From Prevotella sp. (GTDB taxonomy: Bacteria > Bacteroidota > Bacteroidia > Bacteroidales > Bacteroidaceae): a stretch of DNA of 64,000 nucleotides. Below are positions 43,499 to 51,825 of this stretch, piece after piece (positions within the stretch are counted from its first letter, which is position 1; every line of letters starts with the position of its first letter). Location: positions 124,001 through 188,000 of the forward strand of contig JAFUTI010000023.1 of the NCBI GenBank assembly GCA_017471465.1, written 5' to 3'. A program made the translations under genes and the position numbers. The notes beneath the pieces were generated by a model that had not been told where the DNA came from, did not search any database, and saw only the letters and a list, made by a program, of their open reading frames with translations.

Positions 43499-45274
43499 TT
43501 AGTATGATTTTTCATATTCGTTCGTATCCTTATAGACTGGATTCTGGCGCAGCAACGGACAGACGATGATGTCGCTGTTGGGAATCGGCATATAGAGGTA
43601 GGCCTCGTTGGCCATCTTGGCCTGGACGCCACTGGCCTCCGTACCGCGGTTGCGGGTCATCAGGGCAAGCATATCCTTGAAATTTGCTACAAGCGCCTCA
43701 CCGCCGTCAGAGATCTGAGCCAGGGTGCGGTTATAGTCAATACCGTTGACATGACGGTAGTTGTAACGCATGAGATCGTACCAGCGGCGACCCTCGAAAC
43801 AGAACTCACGCAGACGCTCCTGCAGGACGAGCTGTTCAAACTGGTCCTTGTTCAACAGGCGGAAACGCGTCAGGTTCGTCGTGCCGTTCCAGCGCATGGA
43901 GTCGGCCACGTTGTCCTGATGCAGGGCACGCGAGTTGACGGCCTGTATCAGCGAGAAGGCATCTTTCAGGTAGACAGCCTGTGCGGAGTCGGTCGTCGTG
44001 GTGTCGACCTGCTGTACGAGGGCCTCGGCCTTCATCAGCATCACGTCGGGCAGACGGTAGATGTTGAAGTTGCGGTTCAGACCACCATAGGTAAAGACCT
44101 CACGGGTGCCCGTGACATTCTTGGACATCACGGCATTTTCAGAGATCATCTTGCGGACGCTGTACGACTCCTCACTCGTGCTGGGGATGTAGCAGGCAGC
44201 GTAGTAGCGCATGTCGCCGGCGGAGTAGAGCGTGGCGTTGCTCAGACTGGTCGTCGTGTTGTAGACCGAAGCCGTATTGCCGAAGATGGGGGTAGCACGG
44301 AGCCAGCCCTCACCACCATTGCCGTTGACGCTCTTATACTTATAGTAATACTGACAGACGGCCGTGTTAGAACGCGACTGTATCTCAAAGATACTCTCCT
44401 CGGCATTCTGCGACACGAACAGGTCGCTGTAGATGTCGGAGGCATCGGTCAGGGGATATTCCTTCTCGGTCAGCTCGTTGCGGCCACGGACGTGCTGGGA
44501 CTTCTTAGAGGCGATGACCTTGTCGCAGTAGGAGATACACTGCTCATAGTCGGCCTGGCTGTGAAGCACCGAAGCGCGCCACAGGTAGATGTCGGCCAGC
44601 AGGGCGTTGATGCCGTCGGCCGTCATCCAGCCGACACGGCGCCACTCACTGGTGGTGTAACCACGGGCATCGAGGGCTGTCGTCACTGCCTCCTGCAGGT
44701 CGTCGATGCAATGCTGCAACACGACGGCCGGTGCCGACTGTGCCACCTGCATATTCTGGCTACTGTTCATGTAAGCCGTGGTGATGTAAGGCACGTCGCG
44801 GAAGTTGCGCACCAGATAGAAGTAGCACAGGGCACGAAGGGCCAGCATCTGTGAACGGTCTACCTGATAGTCGCCCGCCGTGTAGTTGGGGTCTTTCTGC
44901 ATCACCTCCTCGGCTCTCTCAAGCACGATGTTACAGCGGTTGATGACATCATAGAAGGCAGCCCACTGTCCGTACATATTTGTGGTCTGCATATTGACGG
45001 CGGCAATCTCATTGAGGGCCTGCGTCGTCGTGCTCACGTCGACATTGCTCGACGGAGCCAGAAGCTCGTCAGTGCGGAAGTCGCCCCAGACGATGAGACG
45101 GGCAATGACATTGTCATTGGCCATGGCAGCGTATGCGGCGTTCACCATGGACGACACCTGCTCCTTGGTCTGCCAGAAGTCCTCGTCGACAGTCTTGTCG
45201 TCGGGCAGGATGATGGTGTCGAGACACGACACAAGCATCAGGCTGGAAACAAACATTAATATATATTTCTTCAT
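43499..45274 (-). CDS. SusD/RagB-like glycan-binding lipoprotein (first pair)
   Basis: The start was set at the ATG at 45274 (MKKYILMFVSSLMLVSC); a longer reading begins at TTG inside the SusC end. This is a 591-residue lipoprotein with Cys17. SusD hallmarks are 'NAAYAAMANDNVIARLIVWGDFRTDEL', 'AFYDVINRCNIVLERAEE', 'MLALRALCYFYLVRNFRDVPYI' and C-terminal 'LQERLREFCFEGRRWYDLMRYN' and 'MPIPNSDI' (each abbreviated). It partners with the SusC at 45291, 16 bp upstream. Its sequence differs clearly from the second SusD of the operon, so the two pairs are not a recent duplication and may take different fragments of the same polymer. Confidence 0.92.
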   Translation of the reverse strand: MKKYILMFVSSLMLVSCLDTIILPDDKTVDEDFWQTKEQVSSMVNAAYAAMANDNVIARLIVWGDFRTDELLAPSSNVDVSTTTQALNEIAAVNMQTTNMYGQWAAFYDVINRCNIVLERAEEVMQKDPNYTAGDYQVDRSQMLALRALCYFYLVRNFRDVPYITTAYMNSSQNMQVAQSAPAVVLQHCIDDLQEAVTTALDARGYTTSEWRRVGWMTADGINALLADIYLWRASVLHSQADYEQCISYCDKVIASKKSQHVRGRNELTEKEYPLTDASDIYSDLFVSQNAEESIFEIQSRSNTAVCQYYYKYKSVNGNGGEGWLRATPIFGNTASVYNTTTSLSNATLYSAGDMRYYAACYIPSTSEESYSVRKMISENAVMSKNVTGTREVFTYGGLNRNFNIYRLPDVMLMKAEALVQQVDTTTTDSAQAVYLKDAFSLIQAVNSRALHQDNVADSMRWNGTTNLTRFRLLNKDQFEQLVLQERLREFCFEGRRWYDLMRYNYRHVNGIDYNRTLAQISDGGEALVANFKDMLALMTRNRGTEASGVQAKMANEAYLYMPIPNSDIIVCPLLRQNPVYKDTNEYEKSY

Positions 45275-45290
45275 ATCGGTAGTCCTTTCT

Positions 45291-48200
45291 TTAGAATCCA
45301 AAATTAAGTGTCAGGGTAAACTGCTTGGAGCGCGGCGTCTTCGATGAGTCGATAGCAGGATTGTAGCCCTTTGCCGACACCTCGGGATCCACACCGCTGT
45401 ACCTTGTCCATACATAGAGGTTGTTCAGCGAGGCGTAAGCCTGCAACTGGTTCAGACCCCACTTCTTGATCATCTTGTTGTCGAAGCGGTAGCCGACCTG
45501 CAGGTTCTGGAAGCGGACGAAGCCGCCGTCCTCGACATAGCGGTCGGAGTTGATGTAGTTGTAACCGGTATTATACATAGCACGCGGCATCGGTGTCACG
45601 TCACCGTCCTTACGCCAACGGTAGTTCACAGTGGCACTCTGGTTGTTGGTGCTGTACATATTCTCGAGGGCCATGCGGGCGGCGTTCACCACCTTGTTGC
45701 CGAAGCGGTAGTTGAAACGTCCCTTGACGAACCACCGGCCGTAGTTGAGCGACAGGTTGAAACCACCGTTCACCTTCGGCAGTGAGGTTCCGAGGTAGAC
45801 GACGTCGAGGGCGTTGATCTGACCGTCGTGGTTGACATCCTCGAACTTCGCGTCACCACCCTGGAAGTTGTATTCGTAGTTGGTGCCGTAGGCATACTTC
45901 ATGTGCTGCGGTTCGCCGGTGTTGGTCATGATGACCTTGCCATCGCTGCCGACAGCCACAGGCGCCGTCTTGCCGCTGGCCAGGAACTCGTTGATCCAGG
46001 CCTCATACTGGGCCGTCGTCAGGTTGTTCTCCTTGGCGTAGTTCTGCAAGTAGTCGTAGGTGTACTGGTAGACGCCCTGGTAGCGGAAGCCGTAGATGGA
46101 GCCGAGCGAGTTGTTCAGCTGGACACGGACGGGATAGGTCTCGCGCTTCGAGGGATCCCACGTCGTACCGTTGATGGCCTGCAGCACACTCTCGTCCATC
46201 TCCTTCAGCAGGTTCGAGTTCTGGGCGATGTTCAGTCCGAAGTCGGCCGAGAACTTACCGATCTTGATGAATTTCTTGGCGTTGAAGTTCAACTCCCAAC
46301 CGTCGTTGGTCATGCGGCCTACGTTAGAGTAGGCTATCGATGAATAGCCAGTGAACGACGGTACATTGACAGTCTGCATCAGCAGGTCGCGGGTGTCCTT
46401 GTGGTAGAAGTCGAACTCAACCTCCAGACGGTCCTCCAGGAAGCCCAGGTTGAAACCGAGGTTATAGCTGGTGGTCTTCTCCCAGCGCAGGTCGTCGAGC
46501 TTCATACCGTCGAGGGTGGCGAAGTTTGCCAGGTTGGTGTTACCCTTACCATAGCTGCCTGCCGACTCATTATACGTATTATAAAATAGGTAGTCCTTGT
46601 CAGGAGCCTTACCCACGATACCCCATGAGGCACGCAGACCTAACATGGACACCACCTTCTTGACGTCCTTCATGAAGGGCTCGTCAATGATGTTGTAGCG
46701 CAGGGAAGCACCGGGGAAGTAAGCCCACTTGTTCTTCGGGCCGAACTTCGAGTCGCCGTCGGCACGGAGTGAGAAGCCCAGTGAGTAGCGGCCGTCCTTA
46801 TAGCTGACATGACCGTTGTAGAGGACGTTCTGAGAGTTAGACCGGCCATTGCCGCTCGACGGTGTGCCCGGCGAGGCGTTGACCGTCGACGAGGTGATGT
46901 CATTGGGCAGGTGGGTCATGATGACCGTCTGGTTGTTGGAGTTCTGCGTCGACATCTCGTAGCGCAGCAACATGGTCGACGACCAGTCGCGGTTCTTGAA
47001 GTAAGGTGTGAACACCAGTTCGGCACGCCCGCCAATCTTCATGCGGTTGAACTCATAGTTCGATGTACGGTTGTATTTGTCACCCGTCCACAATGCGTTG
47101 GAAAGTGAGGCGGGGTAATAGTCAGGCTTTGACTCAGCGAAGATATCGAAGTCGACACGACCGTTGAACGTCAGTCGGCTTGACTCTGCCTCTGTGCCGA
47201 GGATCTCGTACTTGATGGTGAAGTCAGGCGTCAGACGGTAGGTCTGGTCCTTGATCCATGCCTCGTTGCCGATGGCGACGGGATTTCCGAGGTTGTAGAT
47301 ACCCGACAGGTCATAGCTGGAGTAGAAGCCGTCGTAAGGCGTCGTGTTACGGTTAGGCGCCGTGGGGTTCATCAGGAAATACTCACCGGTATCGTTGCCC
47401 TTACCGTCCTGACGATAGATAGACATGTTGGGCGCCTGCTTCTGGGCAATGGCCAACAGGTCGCTGTAGTTCTTGTCGTTGTTGGTATAGGTCAGGGCGA
47501 AGTTCGTGATGAAACGGATACGGTCGGACACGTTATAGTCCAACGCCATACGGGTGGTGAACTGCTGGAACTTCTGACCGATGATGGTACCCGTCTGGTG
47601 CTTGTAGCCTGCAGAGATACGGAAGGTAGCCTTCTGACCGCCACCCGACAGGTTGACGTTCATGTCGTGCAGGGCACCGAACTTCGTCACAGCATCCACC
47701 CAGTCGGTGTTGTTGTTCCAGTTCTCCCAGTCGGCATAGCCTTCCTTGTCGTAGTTCAACTCGGCCATCGACGTGGTGCGGTCACTCTGCTGTGTGGGGT
47801 TGTAGAACTCCTCCTTCATCAGCATCGTGTAGTCGTCACCATTCAACAGCTTGTAGCCCTCGGGCTGCCACGTGCCGGTGAACTTATAAGAGAAGTTCAC
47901 GCGGGGTTTGCCGCGGGAACCGCGCTTGGTGGTGATCAGGATGACACCATTGGAACCGCGCGAACCCCAGACGGCCGTGGCGGCAGCGTCCTTCAGCACG
48001 GTGATGCTCTGGATATCCTCGACGTTCACCGACAGCAGTGAGGAGTACTGCTCCTCATCGGCATTGGCGTAGTCGAAGTCTTCATCAGGGTTGTCGAAGA
48101 TCTTATCGTCGACGACAATCAGCGGGTTGGCATTGGCCGACAGCGTGGTGACACCACGCAGACGCATCTGCGTGCCGGAACCGAGGTTACCAGAGTTCGA

Positions 48201-48683
48201 CACGATGTCGAGACCGGCAATCTGACCCTGCAGGGCCTCGTCGGCCGATGTGAAGGCGAGACCTTCGACTTCCTGCATGTTCATCGTCTGCTGCGAGACG
48301 GCAATCTCCTTCTTCTGGAGCATCAGACCGCCGGAACTGCCACGGCGACCGACGACCTTCACCTCCTTCAGCTGGGTGTTGGCCGGGTCGAGCTTCACCT
48401 TGAACACGGTCTGGCTGCCGATGGCTATCACCTTTTCCTTATCGCCGACGTATGAGAACTTCAGCTTGTTCTTCGTGCTCTTCACCGTCATGGAGAAGTT
48501 ACCGTTGAAGTCGGTCTGAACAGCCGATACAATACGGTTATTGGCATCGACCTCAACGACGTTACCCATCATGATGGGACCGTCATGGTCGCTCAACGTA
48601 CCCGATATGCGCACCCCCTGGGCAACTGCCATCTGGCAGACAATCCCTAACAGGGCGGTAAATATGACTTTTCTGATATTCAT
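45291..48683 (-). CDS. SusC/RagA-like TonB-dependent transporter (first pair)
   Basis: This is a 1130-residue outer-membrane protein: signal peptide 1-21, carboxypeptidase-D-like N-terminal domain (about 24-105, 'TQLKEVKVVGRRG' as the link), plug ('MRLRGVTTLSANANPLIVVDDKIFD', 'AVWGSRGSNGVILITTKRG') and barrel with terminal 'SKQFTLTLNFGF'-type ending. It shows no acidic N-terminal insert, unlike the second SusC. It follows the large fasciclin gene by 33 bp and precedes its SusD by 16 bp. TonB-dependent import of pectic oligosaccharides is inferred from the locus. Confidence 0.92.
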   Translation of the reverse strand: MNIRKVIFTALLGIVCQMAVAQGVRISGTLSDHDGPIMMGNVVEVDANNRIVSAVQTDFNGNFSMTVKSTKNKLKFSYVGDKEKVIAIGSQTVFKVKLDPANTQLKEVKVVGRRGSSGGLMLQKKEIAVSQQTMNMQEVEGLAFTSADEALQGQIAGLDIVSNSGNLGSGTQMRLRGVTTLSANANPLIVVDDKIFDNPDEDFDYANADEEQYSSLLSVNVEDIQSITVLKDAAATAVWGSRGSNGVILITTKRGSRGKPRVNFSYKFTGTWQPEGYKLLNGDDYTMLMKEEFYNPTQQSDRTTSMAELNYDKEGYADWENWNNNTDWVDAVTKFGALHDMNVNLSGGGQKATFRISAGYKHQTGTIIGQKFQQFTTRMALDYNVSDRIRFITNFALTYTNNDKNYSDLLAIAQKQAPNMSIYRQDGKGNDTGEYFLMNPTAPNRNTTPYDGFYSSYDLSGIYNLGNPVAIGNEAWIKDQTYRLTPDFTIKYEILGTEAESSRLTFNGRVDFDIFAESKPDYYPASLSNALWTGDKYNRTSNYEFNRMKIGGRAELVFTPYFKNRDWSSTMLLRYEMSTQNSNNQTVIMTHLPNDITSSTVNASPGTPSSGNGRSNSQNVLYNGHVSYKDGRYSLGFSLRADGDSKFGPKNKWAYFPGASLRYNIIDEPFMKDVKKVVSMLGLRASWGIVGKAPDKDYLFYNTYNESAGSYGKGNTNLANFATLDGMKLDDLRWEKTTSYNLGFNLGFLEDRLEVEFDFYHKDTRDLLMQTVNVPSFTGYSSIAYSNVGRMTNDGWELNFNAKKFIKIGKFSADFGLNIAQNSNLLKEMDESVLQAINGTTWDPSKRETYPVRVQLNNSLGSIYGFRYQGVYQYTYDYLQNYAKENNLTTAQYEAWINEFLASGKTAPVAVGSDGKVIMTNTGEPQHMKYAYGTNYEYNFQGGDAKFEDVNHDGQINALDVVYLGTSLPKVNGGFNLSLNYGRWFVKGRFNYRFGNKVVNAARMALENMYSTNNQSATVNYRWRKDGDVTPMPRAMYNTGYNYINSDRYVEDGGFVRFQNLQVGYRFDNKMIKKWGLNQLQAYASLNNLYVWTRYSGVDPEVSAKGYNPAIDSSKTPRSKQFTLTLNFGF

Positions 48684-48716
48684 TGTTATCGTCTTTATAG
48701 AGTTCGTTGTTTATGG

Positions 48717-51608
48717 TTATTCGTTGTATTTGCCAGAGGCATTAACGCAGAGCGGCTCAGAAATCTGGTGAACGGCACAGAACGAAGAGGTCTCAATGCC
48801 GGTAGCCTGAGTCTTTGAGGCGTTCAGCCAGTAGTCGCGGGCCATCTTGTTGGTCAGCTTGCGGCTGTCGCCGGCATTGACGGTCACCGTGTGGCCGGGC
48901 CGCTGGTCGCTGACGGTGAGCTGTCCGCTGCCGCCGGAGATGGTCACCTCCTTGGCCACACCCATGGCGTCGGAGCTCAGCGTCTGATAGCGGCCGCCGT
49001 CGATGGTGTTGTCAGCATAGACAGAGTTGGTGACGAAGTGGAAGCGCACGAAGTCGCGGATCTGCGTGATCATCTTCTTGGCACGCTGCATGTCAGCCTG
49101 CTCTTCAGCGCTGATATCATGCTCCTCATCCTGAGGATATTTCTCAAACAGCGCCACGATATCGTCCCAACGGGGCAGACCGTTGTCGTAAGCCTTCTGC
49201 ATGGCGGAGTTGTCGGGAGCAAAGAGCGTATAGTTATAGGTATTGAACATCTTCACGTTCATGTCAAGACAGGCATTGCTGATACTCTTAGAACCTAACT
49301 TATAGTTTCGGGTGAAGATGGTATAGGCGTCCTGGGGAGACGAACCGGTGGCCGTGTTGATCTCGGCTGAGATGCCGGCCCATGTCAGCAGGTCGGTGGC
49401 CTCGAAACCGGTACAGACATCGAGGAACTCAGAGAAGATGGTATCGCCGTCGATGACAGTACCCTTCAGCACACTGTAGACACTCTCTACCGGCGGCATG
49501 ATGACATGGCTCAGACGGTAGGAGAAGCCGTTCTTCTGCTTCTGCATCCACTTGATGGTGGGGGCGTCGAAGCCCTGGATGTCATAGCGACGGCCGCGGC
49601 CCTGGTTAGCTTCGGCCTGGAAAAAGGTCTTGTCCTTCTGGAGGCCCGACATGATGCGGGTGCCGACGCTGTTGTCGCCGTCGACATAGATCTCACCACC
49701 ATGCTTCGTCTTGTAATACTTGTTCTGGCCAATCTCCTGACCCGACGCCAGCACCAGGGTGTGATAGTTCAGGATGTCCTGCATCTGGGTCTTGACGGCA
49801 GCGATGCCGACCTCGCGCGGTGTCGAGGTGTCTATCTCGCCCGTCTCCAGGTCGTAGTAGTAGCGGCTGCACTTCACGTAGGGCTGCTTCGTTGCAGTCT
49901 CGTCGAAATAGAAGTGGAGCACGTCGGGGCGCAGGCCGTTGGGACCGGTATGTCCCAGCGAAGCCGGATCGAGATAATAGAAGTCGAAGGCGGCGTCCTC
50001 GGGAATGAAGAAGGCGTAGTTGGCACTCATGGCCATCAGGTAGTACTTGAAGTCGAGTCCCAGGTAGTCGCCGTTGGAGTGGCCGTCCTGGACAGCCCAG
50101 TTCATGATGCGCATGTCAGGATACTCCGAGGCGGGTGCCAAGACGGCACGATACTCGTCGGGAACAATCATGTCGTTGATGACGTAGATGACACCATTGC
50201 TGGCAATGGTGATATCGTACTTGCCGTCTTCCTTGCGGTCGAGCAGGCCCAGCGTCAGACCCATATTCTCGGAAGCGTCGTTGGTGACGTTGGGGAACTT
50301 CGAAGGAACAGTGGTGGTGAAGCGGGCTTTCATCAGGTTCTTGGTAAACGATGCCAGCACCTGCGGCTTCTTGGCATGCAGCGAGTCGAGGTTCTCCATC
50401 AGGTGGGCCTCGTCATTGATGACGGCACCCTCGCGCGTACTACCATAAATCTCTATCAGGTGGGAACCGCCGCCGCCCGGCAGGAAATAGGTCTTCACGG
50501 CATTATCGTCGGGAACGAAGAAGGCGCCGATGTCCTTGATAGAGGCATCGACGGCACCTGTGCTCGCACCGGGGTAATACTGGTTCCAGCCCGGGTCGTA
50601 GGCCAGGATGTTGTTCGGCGACAGGATGCTGCCGTTCGGGTCGCGGGTCAGGTCCTTGGCATCCTGAGAGCGCGTACTCATATAGCGCATCTGGAAGATA
50701 CTGTCCTTCTGCGGACGGCCGTTGGCCTTGGCCCAGTCGTTATACTGGCGGGTGGTGTTCTCGTCGTAGAACGGTGCGGCATAGTGGTCCAGGATACGGC
50801 TATAGAGCGTTGTCTTGCTGTGGCGGCGCAGCACCTGAGCCATGTTGCCCGGGGGCACCAGCACGTCCTCCATCTGGTGGACATAGCCATTCTGGCAGGT
50901 GACGTCGCCGTGGATGACACGGTTGTTGAACACGTAGGCCGTACCCTCGGTAAACGGTGTACCGGTCAGGATGGCAAAGTCGCTCTCGTCGCCCAGCGTG
51001 GTAATGTCGTTGTTCAGCATGTACTCACGGGTCAGATGCACCATCATAGGCTTGGTGGCGTCGGTCACCAGGTCGAGACCCGTTTCTGCATACTTCTCCC
51101 AATAGGGATTGCCCTTGGGCATGTCGGCAGCCGTCATGTGCTGGATGGTGTCGATGACACTCACGTTGGTGGCGTGCTTCACGGCAGCACCTTTTTCCGG
51201 TGTGGCAGTACCGTTACTCACGTTGGGCAGCAGCCCCAAGAGCAGGGCATTGTCGAGCATGGAGCTGTAGAGCAACAGCTTCTTCTGCGACTCGCTAAGC
51301 TCCTCGTAGCTTCTGACACCCCAGTCGTTACTGCTGAAGAATCGCTGGAAGGCCTCGTCGTTGGCCGGGAACACGGTCTTGGAACCCGTGCGGCTGAGCA
51401 CCTCGTGGTAACCGAGGTCGTCGACCAATCGCAGGTAGGTCGAGAAAGTTCCCGACAGCCGGTCCTGATTGGGATTCTTCAGTTCTGCATAGATGCTTTC
51501 GCCCAGCCATTCCGGCTTAGAATCTGCATCCACCTCTTGGTATTTGTCGACACAAGAGGCCATCAGTCCCGTTAACACGAGAGAGAAACAGAATAAGAAT
51601 TTCTTCAT
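48717..51608 (-). CDS. Large fasciclin-domain lipoprotein 3, first gene of the SusCD operon
   Basis: This is a 963-residue lipoprotein (Cys19 in GLMASC). Four FAS1-like domains can be seen: about 50-260 ('TVFPANDEAFQRFFSSN', 'GYVHQMEDVLVPP'), 265-500 ('AFFVPDDNAVKTYF', 'GVIYVINDMIVP'), 505-715 ('YAFFIPEDAAFDFYY', 'SYRLSHVIMPP') and 720-920 ('YTLFAPDNSAMQKAY'). FAS1 domains usually mediate adhesion or binding; here, leading a SusCD operon, I infer a long surface glycan-binding protein. It is directly preceded by a consensus promoter (51689-51719) and an 11-bp direct repeat upstream of it. The C-terminal 40 residues carry no domain I can name. Confidence 0.8.
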   Translation of the reverse strand: MKKFLFCFSLVLTGLMASCVDKYQEVDADSKPEWLGESIYAELKNPNQDRLSGTFSTYLRLVDDLGYHEVLSRTGSKTVFPANDEAFQRFFSSNDWGVRSYEELSESQKKLLLYSSMLDNALLLGLLPNVSNGTATPEKGAAVKHATNVSVIDTIQHMTAADMPKGNPYWEKYAETGLDLVTDATKPMMVHLTREYMLNNDITTLGDESDFAILTGTPFTEGTAYVFNNRVIHGDVTCQNGYVHQMEDVLVPPGNMAQVLRRHSKTTLYSRILDHYAAPFYDENTTRQYNDWAKANGRPQKDSIFQMRYMSTRSQDAKDLTRDPNGSILSPNNILAYDPGWNQYYPGASTGAVDASIKDIGAFFVPDDNAVKTYFLPGGGGSHLIEIYGSTREGAVINDEAHLMENLDSLHAKKPQVLASFTKNLMKARFTTTVPSKFPNVTNDASENMGLTLGLLDRKEDGKYDITIASNGVIYVINDMIVPDEYRAVLAPASEYPDMRIMNWAVQDGHSNGDYLGLDFKYYLMAMSANYAFFIPEDAAFDFYYLDPASLGHTGPNGLRPDVLHFYFDETATKQPYVKCSRYYYDLETGEIDTSTPREVGIAAVKTQMQDILNYHTLVLASGQEIGQNKYYKTKHGGEIYVDGDNSVGTRIMSGLQKDKTFFQAEANQGRGRRYDIQGFDAPTIKWMQKQKNGFSYRLSHVIMPPVESVYSVLKGTVIDGDTIFSEFLDVCTGFEATDLLTWAGISAEINTATGSSPQDAYTIFTRNYKLGSKSISNACLDMNVKMFNTYNYTLFAPDNSAMQKAYDNGLPRWDDIVALFEKYPQDEEHDISAEEQADMQRAKKMITQIRDFVRFHFVTNSVYADNTIDGGRYQTLSSDAMGVAKEVTISGGSGQLTVSDQRPGHTVTVNAGDSRKLTNKMARDYWLNASKTQATGIETSSFCAVHQISEPLCVNASGKYNE

Positions 51609-51688
51609 AAAGTTTGTTTTTAATTATATTTTAGTTATTTTAAGCAGTAAGCAAAAGGGCACAATACCCTCCTATAGGTTTTTGGCTA

Positions 51689-51719
51689 CAAAGATAACAC
51701 ATTTTTTAGGAATCGCAAA
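51689..51719 (-). promoter_or_regulatory. Canonical promoter of the seven-gene SusCD/fasciclin operon
   Basis: On the minus strand there is TTTG (51716-51719), a 19-nt spacer, and TATCTTTG (51689-51696), about 80 nt before the ATG at 51608. It matches the consensus exactly. Confidence 0.78.
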
Positions 51720-51724
51720 CAAAT

Positions 51725-51755
51725 ATTGTACAAAATCTGTTAGAATTGTACAAAA
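51725..51755 (-). promoter_or_regulatory. 11-bp direct repeat upstream of the SusCD promoter, candidate activator site
   Basis: ATTGTACAAAA (plus strand) occurs at 51725-51735 and again at 51745-51755, identical in all 11 bases and exactly 20 bp apart. Each copy contains the palindrome TTGTACAA. The near copy begins 5 bp upstream of the -33 box, the position expected for an AraC-type activator such as the HTCS output domain. Confidence 0.65.
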
Positions 51756-51770
51756 AACAAGGTAGATAAA

Positions 51771-51803
51771 CAAAAAATCGGGGGCGCCGTAGCGTCCCCC
51801 GAT
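51771..51803 (-). terminator. Intrinsic terminator after the 956-residue secreted protein gene
   Basis: A stem ATCGGGGG(CGC) / (GCG)CCCCCGAT with one bulged base and a 4-base loop is followed on the minus strand by six T residues. It lies 23 nt after the stop at 51826 and insulates the SusCD promoter. Confidence 0.8.
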
Positions 51804-51825
51804 TGTAAGGAGTTATTTGCAAAAA

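Noticed and set aside
45275..45301. Longer SusD reading starting with TTG
   Set aside because: It overlaps the SusC stop and hides the lipoprotein signal that starts cleanly at 45274.
49506..51575. 689-codon plus-strand frame opposite fasciclin gene 3
   Set aside because: The minus strand has a lipobox and four FAS1 domains; the opposite frame is open only because of codon bias.
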